The notes below the pieces were generated by a model that made no database searches, was not told where the DNA came from, and was given only the letters and a program-made list of their open reading frames with translations. From the NCBI GenBank assembly GCA_902826155.1, contig CADEDU010000042.1, forward strand, positions 41,481-58,937: a DNA stretch of 17,457 nucleotides, read 5' to 3'. This document shows, one piece after another, positions 1 through 7,443 of this stretch; positions within the stretch are counted from its first letter, which is position 1, and each line of letters starts with the position of its first letter. The stretch comes from an uncultured beta proteobacterium (GTDB lineage Bacteria; Pseudomonadota; Gammaproteobacteria; Burkholderiales; SG8-39). The translations under genes and the position numbers were made by a program.

Positions 1-933
1 GCGCGGAATCTCCTTCGCGATGAACGCGGCGAACGATTCGGGTGTGCCTGGCTCGGCAATCTCGACGCCCAGATCGGTGAGGCGGCTGCGAAACGCCGGG
101 TCGGCCAAAGCCGTTTGCGCATCGGCGGCGATTCTGCGAACGATCGATTCAGGCGTGCCCGCCGGTGCGAACAGTCCGGCCCAGGCAACCGCCTCGAAGC
201 CGGGGAAGCCAAGCTCGGCCACGGTCGGCACATCGGGCACCATCGTGGATCGCGCGCGGCCGGTTTGAGCGATGGCGCGCAACGCACCTGCACGCACTTG
301 CGGGAGTGCGACCGTGATGTTCTGAAAGCCCGCGTCGACGTGGCCGCCGATGATGTTCTTCAACCCCACCTTCGGATCCGGGGCGTGCAGCACTTCGATC
401 CTGGCCTGCAGTTTGAGCTGCTCGATCGCCATGTGCTGCGAAGTACCGTAGCCGTTGCTCGTGAATGAGTAGGTGCCAGGCTTCGCACGCGCAGTCTCCA
501 CCAGCTCCTTGAGCGACTGCGAGCCCTTGGCCGGATTGACCACGAGCAGGTTCGGGGTGCGGCCCACCAGCGCGATCGGTACCAGGTCCTTGATCGGATC
601 GTAGGCGAGCGTTTTGTACAGGCTGACGTTGACGACGATCGCCGCATCACCCGAGGTCGCGATCGTGTAGCCGTCTTTGGGCGATTTGGCCAATCGTGCG
701 ATACCGACCGAGCCCGCCGCGCCGGGAACGTTCTGTACCACCACCGCCTGGCCCCACATGTCACGGAGCTTGTCGGCCATCAGACGCGCGACCGTATCGG
801 TCGAGCCTGAACCCGCCGGGAACGGCGCGATCATCGTGACCGGTTTGCTCGGCCAGGGTTCCTGACCGAACGCGTGCGGTGCCGTGGTGAATGTCGATAC
901 AGTGCACAGTGCAAGCAGCGTGTTTCGCAACAT
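1..933 (-). CDS. Bug-family tripartite tricarboxylate transporter substrate-binding protein (3' end outside window)
   Basis: Periplasmic solute receptor of the Bug (TctC-like) family, which binds small carboxylates or related metabolites. The frame is open from the ATG at 933 down to base 1, giving 311 residues. Bug proteins are usually about 320-330, so only some 15-20 C-terminal residues should be missing. Residues 1-24 look like a Sec signal peptide, with likely cleavage near AFGQ/E. The mature start WPSKPVTMIAPFPAG followed by STDTVARL matches the family's N-terminal signature. The later stretch GTSQHMAIE is also family-like, but the usual HVPYKG motif is replaced by HAPDPK, so the ligand may differ from that of the two other receptors here. 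The start is preceded by GAGGG on the coding strand. No TctA or TctB membrane subunit is present. It is separated from the response regulator by 285 bp, so it probably has its own promoter. Confidence 0.9.
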   Translation of the reverse strand, partial: MLRNTLLALCTVSTFTTAPHAFGQEPWPSKPVTMIAPFPAGSGSTDTVARLMADKLRDMWGQAVVVQNVPGAAGSVGIARLAKSPKDGYTIATSGDAAIVVNVSLYKTLAYDPIKDLVPIALVGRTPNLLVVNPAKGSQSLKELVETARAKPGTYSFTSNGYGTSQHMAIEQLKLQARIEVLHAPDPKVGLKNIIGGHVDAGFQNITVALPQVRAGALRAIAQTGRARSTMVPDVPTVAELGFPGFEAVAWAGLFAPAGTPESIVRRIAADAQTALADPAFRSRLTDLGVEIAEPGTPESFAAFIAKEIPR

Positions 934-994
934 GGCAAGACCCTCATGAACAAATTCGATGCGACCGGAGATGCCGCCTGGAGGCGACACGGGA

Positions 995-1015
995 ATCAAC
1001 CGACGAGCAGTTGAT
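995..1015. promoter_or_regulatory. Inverted repeat ATCAAC-N9-GTTGAT, possible operator
   Basis: Two perfect 6-bp arms at 995-1000 and 1010-1015 are separated by 9 bp. They lie about 60 bp upstream of the Bug receptor ATG. The spacing of about 15 bp between arm centres suits a dimeric regulator binding successive helical turns, and there is no U-tract to suggest a terminator. The role as an operator is inferred, and an arm of this length can occur by chance. Confidence 0.3.
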
Positions 1016-1164
1016 GCAGCGAATTGTTGAGTGACCGTGCGATCGACGAAATCGTGCAGAGGTACCGGGGCAAGGCCGCGTCGCGACCGCCAGGCAAGGG
1101 CTATCCGGTTGATGCGGCGAGGAAATTGCCGCGGATCAGGACGGCACGCCTACTGCGCAAGTAT

Positions 1165-1214
1165 CAGTACGGAAGTACTGGGGGTGCGAAGCCACCGTCC
1201 GGGGCGGGTCCCCG
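1165..1214 (-). terminator. Two short hairpins after the response regulator, weak terminator candidate
   Basis: Just beyond the response regulator stop there are two GC-containing stems in succession on the minus strand. The 5-bp stem at 1200-1214 has a 5-nt loop, and the 6-bp stem CAGTAC/GTACTG at 1165-1180 has a 4-nt loop. Neither is followed by a run of T on the coding strand. Intrinsic termination is therefore uncertain; they could equally stabilise the mRNA 3' end. Confidence 0.3.
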
Positions 1215-1218
1215 ACAT

Positions 1219-1857
1219 TCAGCTCAGCCCCGCACGCACGGCAATCAGCGCCGCCTGCGTGCGATCGTCGACGCCCAGCTTCTGCAGGATCGCGCTCACG
1301 TAGTTGCGTACGGTGCCTTCCGACAAGTGCAACGTCGCGGCGATCTCGGGATTCGCCAGCCCGCGTCCGAGCAGGCGAAGCACTTCGCGTTCGCGATCGG
1401 TCAGCTCGCCGAGATCGACGGTGGTCGGTGCAGTGCTGCCTTTGGCGATCTGCCCGAGCAGACGGCCGGCGACACTCGGATCGACATACGTCTTGCCGGC
1501 CATCGTGCCCTCGATGGCAGCGACCAGCTCCTCGCGCGTCGAGTCCTTCAACAGATAGCCCGAGGCGCCCGCCCGCACCGCGTCGAACAGCCACTCGTCG
1601 GTCTCGTACGTGGTCAACACCAGCACGCGCACATCCGGAAACTGCGTGCGGATCGTTCGCGTTGCAACGATGCCGTTCTGCTTGGGCATGTTGAGGTCCA
1701 TCAGCACGAGATCGGGGTGCGTTTGCGCGGTCTTGTGCACGGCTTCGGCACCGTCGTGCGCCACGCCAACGATCTCGATTGTTCCGACGGTGCTCAAGAT
1801 CGCGCGCAGCCCTTCGCACACCACGTGCTGGTCATCGCAGATGAGCACGCGAATCAT
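1219..1857 (-). CDS. NarL/FixJ-family DNA-binding response regulator
   Basis: Response regulator of 212 residues that should be phosphorylated by the kinase encoded immediately upstream and then bind DNA. The receiver domain spans about 1-120. It has the acidic pair D8-D9, the phosphoacceptor D54 in LVLMDLNMP, the switch T82 in VLTTYE and the conserved K104 in GYLLKD. The LuxR-type helix-turn-helix spans about 147-209, with LTDREREVLRLLGRG, NPEIAATLHLSEGTVRNYV and ILQKLGVDDRTQAA. Its ATG overlaps the kinase stop by 4 bp (ATGA), indicating translational coupling. Targets cannot be read from the sequence; the neighbouring Bug gene and catabolic cluster are the obvious candidates. Confidence 0.95.
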   Translation of the reverse strand: MIRVLICDDQHVVCEGLRAILSTVGTIEIVGVAHDGAEAVHKTAQTHPDLVLMDLNMPKQNGIVATRTIRTQFPDVRVLVLTTYETDEWLFDAVRAGASGYLLKDSTREELVAAIEGTMAGKTYVDPSVAGRLLGQIAKGSTAPTTVDLGELTDREREVLRLLGRGLANPEIAATLHLSEGTVRNYVSAILQKLGVDDRTQAALIAVRAGLS

Positions 1858-3107
1858 GATTCCCTCGGCACGATGAGCCGCAATGTCGTTCCGCCGCCCG
1901 GGGTGCTCTGCACTGCAAGTGCGCCGCCGGCCAACGCGGCGCGTTCGCGCATGCCGCGCAGCCCGAAATGGCTCGAGCCGTCGACCTGCGTCGGATCGAA
2001 TCCACTACCGTCGTCGGTGATGGTCAACGTCGGCGCATCACTGGTGTCGAGACGAACGTGCAGGGTGCTGGCGTTCGCATGGCGCACGACATTGGCAATT
2101 GCCTCCTCGGCCACCCGGTAGATCGTCTGTTCGGCGTCGCGCCCGGACAGTTCGATCGACTCCGGCAGATCGAGCCGCAGGGTCACGCCCGCGCGATCGG
2201 CTGCAGACTGAGACAGCTCACGCAACGCGTTCACCAGTCCAAGCGCCGCCAGCGGCGTGGCGCGCAATGCCTGGATTGCACGGCGTGATTCGCGCAGACC
2301 GCTGCGCGTCCCGGCCAGTGCCTCACCAAGCAGGGCTCGTGCATGCTCGAGGTTGGTCGCCCAGAGCGAGTTGATCGCCTCGAGCTGGATCGCCAATCCG
2401 CTCAGCGTGTGGGCGAGCGTGTCGTGCAGTTCACGCGCCAGCCGGTTGCGCTCTCGGCTCACCGCCAGTTGCTCGAGCGTAACCGCCTGACGCGCCAGTC
2501 GCTGGTTCGCCTCGGCAAGCGCTTCGCGCTGCACACGCTGTGCGGCGACCAGTCGCGCGACCGCATAGCCTACCGGCAGAAAGAAGAGGATTCGCACCAG
2601 CGCGACGCCGACGATGGTCGCCGGACGCGGCCCGCCCTGCGACGCGGTCGGCAGCAGCAGGAGTACGTCGAGCAACACGGTTGCAACGCAGAAAAGCACC
2701 ACCGCCCGCAATCCGTACTGCCATGCGACGAGAATGGACGGCAGCAGCAGCGCGACGATGAGCAGCCAAGCATCGCGCAGCAGCGCATCGCCGGCGATAC
2801 CGTGGGCCATGCGCATCCGAACGATCGCTGCGTACACGACGAGCTGTCCGGCCGCCGCGGCGATGAGCGCGACCGGGAGATAGGCATGGCCCATCCGGCT
2901 CGCTCCACCAGTCCAGCTGAAATAGAACACCAGGAGAGCGGGAACGATCACCGCGAGCCACTGATACGGCGAGAGCGGCGGCTCGGGTTGGAGCGATTGC
3001 ACCCACGCCCACAACGTCAGCACGACGACTTGCGCCACCATGAAGAGCCGGAACACGCGGATGAGATCGGGCTCGATCGCCTGCCTGGCGGCTTTAGCGC
3101 GGTCCAT
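1854..3107 (-). CDS. NarL-type sensor histidine kinase with multi-span membrane domain
   Basis: Sensor kinase of 417 residues from the ATG at 3107. Residues 16-188 hold about six hydrophobic segments with very short loops, so the input domain is mostly membrane-embedded with no large periplasmic sensor. A short coiled-coil linker leads into a HisKA_3 dimerisation domain with phosphoacceptor H228 in ARELHDTLAHTLSG. The HATPase domain follows, with an N-box near 332-344 (RVAEEAIANVVRH), the G1 box DDGSGFD at 365-371 and GLRGMRERA. A start 51 nt upstream is possible, but it would add an unusual leader and overlap the lipoprotein gene more. The chosen ATG overlaps that gene's 3' end by 14 bp, and the stop overlaps the regulator ATG. 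The signal sensed is unknown. Confidence 0.92.
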   Translation of the reverse strand: MDRAKAARQAIEPDLIRVFRLFMVAQVVVLTLWAWVQSLQPEPPLSPYQWLAVIVPALLVFYFSWTGGASRMGHAYLPVALIAAAAGQLVVYAAIVRMRMAHGIAGDALLRDAWLLIVALLLPSILVAWQYGLRAVVLFCVATVLLDVLLLLPTASQGGPRPATIVGVALVRILFFLPVGYAVARLVAAQRVQREALAEANQRLARQAVTLEQLAVSRERNRLARELHDTLAHTLSGLAIQLEAINSLWATNLEHARALLGEALAGTRSGLRESRRAIQALRATPLAALGLVNALRELSQSAADRAGVTLRLDLPESIELSGRDAEQTIYRVAEEAIANVVRHANASTLHVRLDTSDAPTLTITDDGSGFDPTQVDGSSHFGLRGMRERAALAGGALAVQSTPGGGTTLRLIVPRES

Positions 3108-4416
3108 TGAGAATGAGGTTCCGATATGCGCGCGCGGTTCCAGTGAAGGTGGCTGCATTGAGATCGCGAGCGTTGGCGAGGATCACCTGAAGGGCGCGCT
3201 CGGCATGTTGGCGATTGCGCTCCGCGGGTGTCAAGCCGAGCGTGGTTGTATCGGCGGGGAGGTACGCAAAGTAGTGGATCGAGGTGAATGGCGCCACGTA
3301 GTCGACGCGCTCGACATGCGCCCACTTGATCAGCACCTCGTGAAACCGTACATCGAGCGGTTCCCAGAAGTCGTAGACGTTGCGCGAAAGCACTTCGGCC
3401 CACACGTCACCACTGCCCAGTTGCGCACGATGCTCCTTGTACAGCCACGCTTCGCTCACGAACACCCGCTTGCCAAGTGCGTGTGCCTGGCGCGCGAGGT
3501 CGCTCGCTCGATCGAGCATGCCCGAATGGACCGGATAGATATGCAGATCGATATGATCGAGCTGTGCGACGCTGCCGTAACGCTCGACTAACTCCGCGGC
3601 GTTGGGCAGCCAGGTACCCACACCCGTGGCGAGGCTCGTCGCCGGCGAAATGGGTTTCAGCGCCTGCACGACCTGGGTGGCGAACGATTGATTGAACGCT
3701 GGATCCGCGATCTGCGGCAGGCCGACGAGCGAGGCGGCCACGTCAGGCTCGGCACCGAACGCGAGGGAGTCGGGACGCAAGCGCCGCGCGATCTCGCTCA
3801 GCACGTAAATCCGACCTTGTGTGTACGCCTGCAGCGGATCGACGCGCCCCCGGACCGCCGCGTAGTAGCTTGCCACCGGGAGCGGCGTGAATCCGCCGGA
3901 GCCGAACATGACGCCGCTTTCGATGTTGAGTTTCATGCCGCGGGCACGCACCTCGGCGGCTACTCGTTCATAAAAGCTCCAGTACTCGCCCGCTCGCGAC
4001 GTGCCCGCGCTCGGAAAGTCCGGCATGACGAGCGGATAGTTGAGCGCGATCGTCACGCCCTGGATGCCCAGGCGCTGGAACTGGTCCAGCACCAGCGCGA
4101 CGCCGCCGATCGCTTGTGGCGCCAGCAGCTCCTCGCCGCGATGGCAGTTCGCAAGAAACAGGTTCGCGCCGTGCACGACCGGATGGCGAGTGCCGTTCGA
4201 TTCGCGATTAAGCCGCGCATCGAAGCGCTCGATCGCCTCAGCAAGGGCGCTGTACGCTGCTTGGTAATTGGCGGGCACAGCGGGCTGCACAATCGGCGCC
4301 TGCGCGGGAGGTGCCGAAGGCTCGTCGCTGCCGGATCCGCCGCCGGCGCACCCAGCAGTGCCCAGGGTCGCAACGATGGCCACGAACGCTCCGCATGTCC
4401 ATTGGATAGTCCTCAT
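3094..4416 (-). CDS. Putative glycoside hydrolase-like (TIM-barrel) lipoprotein
   Basis: Predicted lipoprotein of 440 residues from the ATG at 4416, which has a G-rich stretch about 8 nt upstream. A longer in-frame start at 4539 would put 41 basic residues before the signal peptide and is disfavoured. Residues 1-23 form a signal sequence ending LGTAGC (lipobox Cys23), then a Gly/Ser/Pro-rich tether to about residue 50. The body resembles a clan GH-A (beta/alpha)8 barrel. Strand-like segments end in LNIESGVMF, LAFGAEPD, HIDLHIYP and RVFVSEAW, so E223 and E322 are plausible acid/base and nucleophile. The usual Asn before the acid/base Glu is Ala here. It leads an operon with the sensor kinase, so it may supply or bind the signal ligand. 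The exact family was not recognised, and enzymatic activity is inferred. Confidence 0.75.
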   Translation of the reverse strand: MRTIQWTCGAFVAIVATLGTAGCAGGGSGSDEPSAPPAQAPIVQPAVPANYQAAYSALAEAIERFDARLNRESNGTRHPVVHGANLFLANCHRGEELLAPQAIGGVALVLDQFQRLGIQGVTIALNYPLVMPDFPSAGTSRAGEYWSFYERVAAEVRARGMKLNIESGVMFGSGGFTPLPVASYYAAVRGRVDPLQAYTQGRIYVLSEIARRLRPDSLAFGAEPDVAASLVGLPQIADPAFNQSFATQVVQALKPISPATSLATGVGTWLPNAAELVERYGSVAQLDHIDLHIYPVHSGMLDRASDLARQAHALGKRVFVSEAWLYKEHRAQLGSGDVWAEVLSRNVYDFWEPLDVRFHEVLIKWAHVERVDYVAPFTSIHYFAYLPADTTTLGLTPAERNRQHAERALQVILANARDLNAATFTGTARAYRNLILNGPR

Positions 4417-4584
4417 CGCACACCCCCGGTTCCCGTTGATCGACGAGAGCATGCTAGCGATACACGGTGCGCGCGAGCAGAGTCGAGCGTCAGCACGTCG
4501 TGGTGTGCGTGCACACGACTTCCCCATGACTCGCGTCATGTCCTCCGCGGCGGCCCGGACCGCGTAGTTGCGAAACCGCTCGCG
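4417..4584. other. Intergenic region with clustered inverted repeats
   Basis: A 168-bp gap separates the end of the catabolic cluster (amidase stop) from the start of the lipoprotein/kinase/regulator unit, so the latter's promoter should lie here. It holds GTGTGC-GT-GCACAC at 4503-4516, an alternative longer pairing GTCGTG/CACGAC at 4497-4519, and CATGAC-TCGC-GTCATG at 4525-4540. No T-run follows on the minus strand. Any of these could be an operator or an amidase 3' hairpin. I could not pick a confident -35/-10. Confidence 0.5.
4525..4540. repeat. Perfect 6-bp inverted repeat CATGAC/GTCATG
   Basis: Arms at 4525-4530 and 4535-4540 flank a 4-base centre TCGC. It lies about 110 bp upstream of the lipoprotein ATG and about 45 bp past the amidase stop, a sensible place for either an operator or a transcript-end hairpin. 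There is no T-tract on either side. Confidence 0.4.
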
Positions 4585-5295
4585 TCAGCGCGTGCGCAGC
4601 GCCGCGAAGTACCGCACGATTTCATCGCAATCGACGACATCGGCGAACTGGCGATCCATGTCGAACAGACTGATCGCGTGCGAGACCGGGATGCGATCGA
4701 ACACCGCTTCGCGCGCGACGATCGTGCGGAAGTTGTAGGACGATGCGTCGAACACTGTCGCGCGGATGCAGTTGCTCGTCGCGCCGCCGCAGATGATGAG
4801 GGTGTCGATCTGCCGGTCGACCAGATAGGCGAGCAACGGCGTGCCGAAGAAACCGCTCGGCTTCTTCTTCACGAAGACGATATCGCCCGGCTCGGGGCCG
4901 AGCTCGGGGATCAGTTCGGCGCCGGGCGTGCCCTCCAGGCACCAGTTCGGGCTTTGCAGCAGCTTGCGCTTGCGGCCGTACACGCCGATGTCGGCGCCGG
5001 AGGCGTCGAGCACGAAGCGGGTGAATAGCACCGGTGCCTGCGCGTCCCGCGCCGCGCGCGCCAGGCGCACGGCCTGGTCGATCGCCGCCCAGCCGACCGC
5101 GCCGCAACTCGATGGATAGCGCGGATCATCGACACCGCGCTCGCCGACCATGTAGCGCTGGCAATCGATCGCGAGCAACGCCGGACGCGCGCCGAACCCC
5201 ATGCGCTGGCCGAACTGCGCGCGCGCGATCACCGCGCGGTCGTCTTCGCCGATGTAGCGCTCCCACTCGCGCGGCCCGTTCGGCGCCGTACTCAC
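4585..5295 (-). CDS. Isochorismatase-family (N-carbamoylsarcosine amidase-like) amidohydrolase
   Basis: Cysteine hydrolase of 236 residues starting at GTG 5295, 13 nt after the CoA-transferase stop. The open frame extends upstream, but only as a shadow of that gene. The fold's catalytic set is visible: D44 in ALLAIDCQ, the lysine cluster K143-K145 in FVKKKPSGFFGT, and C176 in CGGATSNCIRATVFDA. The TSxCIRATVFDAxSYNF stretch is typical of N-carbamoylsarcosine amidase and related amidases such as maleamate amidase. The reaction would be hydrolysis of a carbamoyl or amide C-N bond, releasing ammonia. Placed after ring-opening PuuE-like enzymes, it is a good candidate for converting a half-amide or ureido acid to the free acid. 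The substrate is inferred from context. Confidence 0.9.
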   Translation of the reverse strand: MSTAPNGPREWERYIGEDDRAVIARAQFGQRMGFGARPALLAIDCQRYMVGERGVDDPRYPSSCGAVGWAAIDQAVRLARAARDAQAPVLFTRFVLDASGADIGVYGRKRKLLQSPNWCLEGTPGAELIPELGPEPGDIVFVKKKPSGFFGTPLLAYLVDRQIDTLIICGGATSNCIRATVFDASSYNFRTIVAREAVFDRIPVSHAISLFDMDRQFADVVDCDEIVRYFAALRTR

Positions 5296-5308
5296 GCTGT
5301 ACTCGATT

Positions 5309-6502
5309 TCATATGACGCCCTGCGCTTTGAGCGTGGCCAGCTCATCGGTCGACAAACCCAGCTCGCCGCACAACACTTCCTCGTTGTGCGCCCCCAGAC
5401 GCGGACCGGCATGGCGTACTTCACCGGGTGTACGCGACATGAACGGGAAGACGTTCTGCATCTTGAGCTTGCCCAGTTCGTCGTCGGGCACTTCGATGAT
5501 GTCTGCGCGCGCCTGGTATTGCGGATCGGCAAAAATCTGTCCGACGTCGTACACCGGCGCGATCGCCGCTTCGACGCGTTCGAACGCGGCGATCACTTCG
5601 CTCAAGTCGTGGCGCGCGATCCAGCCGCCGACGGTCGCGTCGATCTCGTCGTTGTGCTTCAGGCGACCTTCGGCGGTGGCGAAGCGCGGATCGGCCGCGA
5701 ACACGGGCCCGCCGGTCAGCGTGAGCACACGATCGCGGATCGTCGGTGCCGCGGCCGATAGCGCCACCCAGCGCCCGTCGCGTGTTTTGTACGCGTTGCG
5801 CGGCGCGTTGCTGACGGATCGATTGCCGGTGCGATTCTGGATGATGCCGAGCTGGTCGAACACGCTGGGTTGATAGCCAAGCAGCGCGAAGATCGGCTCG
5901 TAGATCGACAGATCGATGAACTGTCCTTTGCCGCTGCCTTTGGCGTCGCGCTCGTACAGCGCGAACATCGCAGCAAACGTGCCGTAGTGCGCGGCGATGC
6001 CGTCGGCCAGCCCGAACGGCGGCAACGTCGGCGGCCCCTCGGGCATGCCGGTGATATGTGCGAAGCCGCTGAACGCTTCAGCCAGCGTGCCGAAGCCCGG
6101 CCGATCCTTGTACGGGCCGGTCTGGCCGAAGCCGGTAACGCGCACCATCACCAGCCGCGGATTGAGCGCCGACAGCACGTCCCAGCCGATGCCCCAGTTC
6201 TCCAAGGTGCCGGGGCGAAAGTTCTCGATCAGCACGTCGGCGTCTTGCACCAGGCGCTTGAACAGGTGCTGGCCCTTCTTGAGATCGAGCGTGATGCAGC
6301 GCTTGTTGCGCGACACCACTTTCCACCACAGCGGCGCGCCGTCCTTCTGATAACCCATCTTGCGCAGCGCATCGCCGCTGGGATGCTCGATCTTGATCAC
6401 GTCCGCGCCGAAGTCGCCCATGAGGCTCGCCACCAGCGGACCGGCGAAGATCGACGCGGCGTCGATCACGCGGATGCCGCTGAGTGGACCCTTGCCGCTC
6501 AT
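5309..6502 (-). CDS. CaiB/BaiF family CoA-transferase (family III)
   Basis: Family III acyl-CoA transferase of 397 residues, which moves CoA between carboxylic acids through aspartyl-anhydride intermediates. The N-terminus LSGIRVIDAASIFAGPLVA and the segments GADVIKIEHPSGD, VLIENFRPGTL and VTGFGQTGPYKDRPG are diagnostic. D167 in PPFGLADGIAAHYGT aligns with the nucleophilic Asp of formyl-CoA transferase. Length is normal for the family. The ATG at 6502 overlaps the stop of the upstream lyase by 4 bp (ATGA), so the two are probably translationally coupled. A longer in-frame start at 6778 would lie inside the lyase and is rejected. Donor and acceptor acids are unknown; the context suggests activation of a product acid from the amidase/lyase steps. 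Confidence 0.95.
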   Translation of the reverse strand: MSGKGPLSGIRVIDAASIFAGPLVASLMGDFGADVIKIEHPSGDALRKMGYQKDGAPLWWKVVSRNKRCITLDLKKGQHLFKRLVQDADVLIENFRPGTLENWGIGWDVLSALNPRLVMVRVTGFGQTGPYKDRPGFGTLAEAFSGFAHITGMPEGPPTLPPFGLADGIAAHYGTFAAMFALYERDAKGSGKGQFIDLSIYEPIFALLGYQPSVFDQLGIIQNRTGNRSVSNAPRNAYKTRDGRWVALSAAAPTIRDRVLTLTGGPVFAADPRFATAEGRLKHNDEIDATVGGWIARHDLSEVIAAFERVEAAIAPVYDVGQIFADPQYQARADIIEVPDDELGKLKMQNVFPFMSRTPGEVRHAGPRLGAHNEEVLCGELGLSTDELATLKAQGVI

Positions 6503-7401
6503 GTGCGCCCCGCCGGTACGTCGCGGACGAAGCGCTGCTCCAGCTCGTTCCATTCGCGCCGGCCGAACAGATCCCATAGTTCGCCGTGGGTGAGCATGCG
6601 CGGCAGCATGCCGGCGGTGGTGCCGGTGCGCTGCAACTCGGCAAGCAGTTCCTGCCCTGCACGCGCGAACGTGCGCGTGAGCGCGTTCGGATAGATCGCG
6701 ATCCGATAACCGATCTGCGCGAGCTCGGTTTGCGGTAGCAGCGGTGTGCGCCCACCTTCGACCAGATTGGCCAGGCAAGGCGCGGGAATGCTGCGGCAGA
6801 TGGCGCGCATCTCGTCGGCGGTCTCGGGCGACTCGACGAACACGACGTCGGCGCCTGCTTGTGCATAGCGCTGACCGCGTGCAATCGCCTCCTCGATGCC
6901 GTGCGTGGTACGCGCATCGGTGCGTGCCACGATCAGCAGCTCAGGCGATGAGCGTGCGAATTTTGCCGCCTCAATCTTGGCGACCATCTCTTCCACCGGC
7001 ACCAGGCGTCGGCCCGGCTCATGTCCGCACTTCTTCGGCATCTCCTGATCTTCGAGTTGGATCGCAGCCGCGCCGCGGCGCTCGAATTCCCGCACCGTGC
7101 GCAACACGTTCAACGGATTACCGAACCCGGTGTCGGCATCAGCGATCAGCGGTAGCCGAACAGCGCCGGTGATCTGCACCACGCGCTCGAGTACCTCGTG
7201 CAGGCTCACCAGACCGATGTCGGGCAAGCCGGTCGCGCTCAGCGAAACACCTGACCCGGTGAGATACGCAGCGGCAAAGCCGGCGTGCTCGATCAGTCGC
7301 GCGGTGATCACGTCGTAGCAGCCCGGCGCGACGATCAATCCGGGCGCGGCAAGCAGCGCACGCAGGCTTGGTCCGTTTGGCGCGTGCAGATCGGCGCGCA
7401 T
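6499..7401 (-). CDS. Isocitrate lyase/PEP mutase superfamily carboxylate lyase
   Basis: A 300-residue member of the ICL/PEP mutase superfamily. These enzymes cleave C-C bonds of 2-hydroxy (often methyl-branched) di- or tricarboxylates, or act on oxaloacetate. Visible motifs are the Mg2+-binding loop DADTGFGN starting at residue 88 and the gating loop PKKCGHEPG with catalytic C125. The KKCGH form is typical of lyases (methylisocitrate lyase, 2,3-dimethylmalate lyase) rather than PEP mutases. LIVARTDAR and VFVESPE are further family segments. The ATG at 7401 is 42 nt after the upstream Bug receptor stop and has no strong Shine-Dalgarno; the 3' end overlaps the CoA-transferase start. Product acid probably enters central metabolism. 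The precise substrate is not assignable. Confidence 0.92.
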   Translation of the reverse strand: MRADLHAPNGPSLRALLAAPGLIVAPGCYDVITARLIEHAGFAAAYLTGSGVSLSATGLPDIGLVSLHEVLERVVQITGAVRLPLIADADTGFGNPLNVLRTVREFERRGAAAIQLEDQEMPKKCGHEPGRRLVPVEEMVAKIEAAKFARSSPELLIVARTDARTTHGIEEAIARGQRYAQAGADVVFVESPETADEMRAICRSIPAPCLANLVEGGRTPLLPQTELAQIGYRIAIYPNALTRTFARAGQELLAELQRTGTTAGMLPRMLTHGELWDLFGRREWNELEQRFVRDVPAGRT

Positions 7402-7443
7402 GATGGTTCGATTCGACTTGGCGTTGGGTCGCGGATCGCGCGC

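Larger units (their letters stand above)
934..1218. other. Intergenic region between response regulator and Bug receptor
   Basis: This is a 285-bp non-coding gap. On the minus strand it lies downstream of the response regulator stop and upstream of the Bug receptor start. It contains three short inverted repeats: 1200-1214 (CGGGG/CCCCG), 1165-1180 (CAGTAC/GTACTG) and 995-1015 (ATCAAC/GTTGAT). I see no convincing small gene and no clear -35/-10 pair. Confidence 0.6.

Noticed and set aside
1024..2121. Long plus-strand open frame of 365 codons
   Set aside because: It runs antisense to the response regulator and kinase genes, which have clear domains. Its translation is Arg/His/Gln-rich with no recognisable motif, as expected for a shadow in high-GC DNA.
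3108..3158. Longer start for the histidine kinase at 3158
   Set aside because: It would add 17 polar residues before the first membrane segment and increase the overlap with the lipoprotein gene to 65 bp. The ATG at 3107 fits better, although neither has a strong ribosome site.
3688..5028. Plus-strand open frame of 446 codons
   Set aside because: It is antisense to the lipoprotein and amidase genes and spans their intergenic gap. Its composition is shadow-like and no family is recognisable.
5296..5532. 79-codon N-terminal extension of the isochorismatase-family amidase
   Set aside because: It is a shadow of the CoA-transferase 3' end. Starting at GTG 5295 gives the usual family length and a 13-nt gap.
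6503..6778. 92-codon N-terminal extension of the CoA-transferase
   Set aside because: It lies fully inside the lyase gene in another frame and is Arg/His/Ala-rich. The ATG at 6502 gives the normal family N-terminus with a 4-bp coupled overlap.
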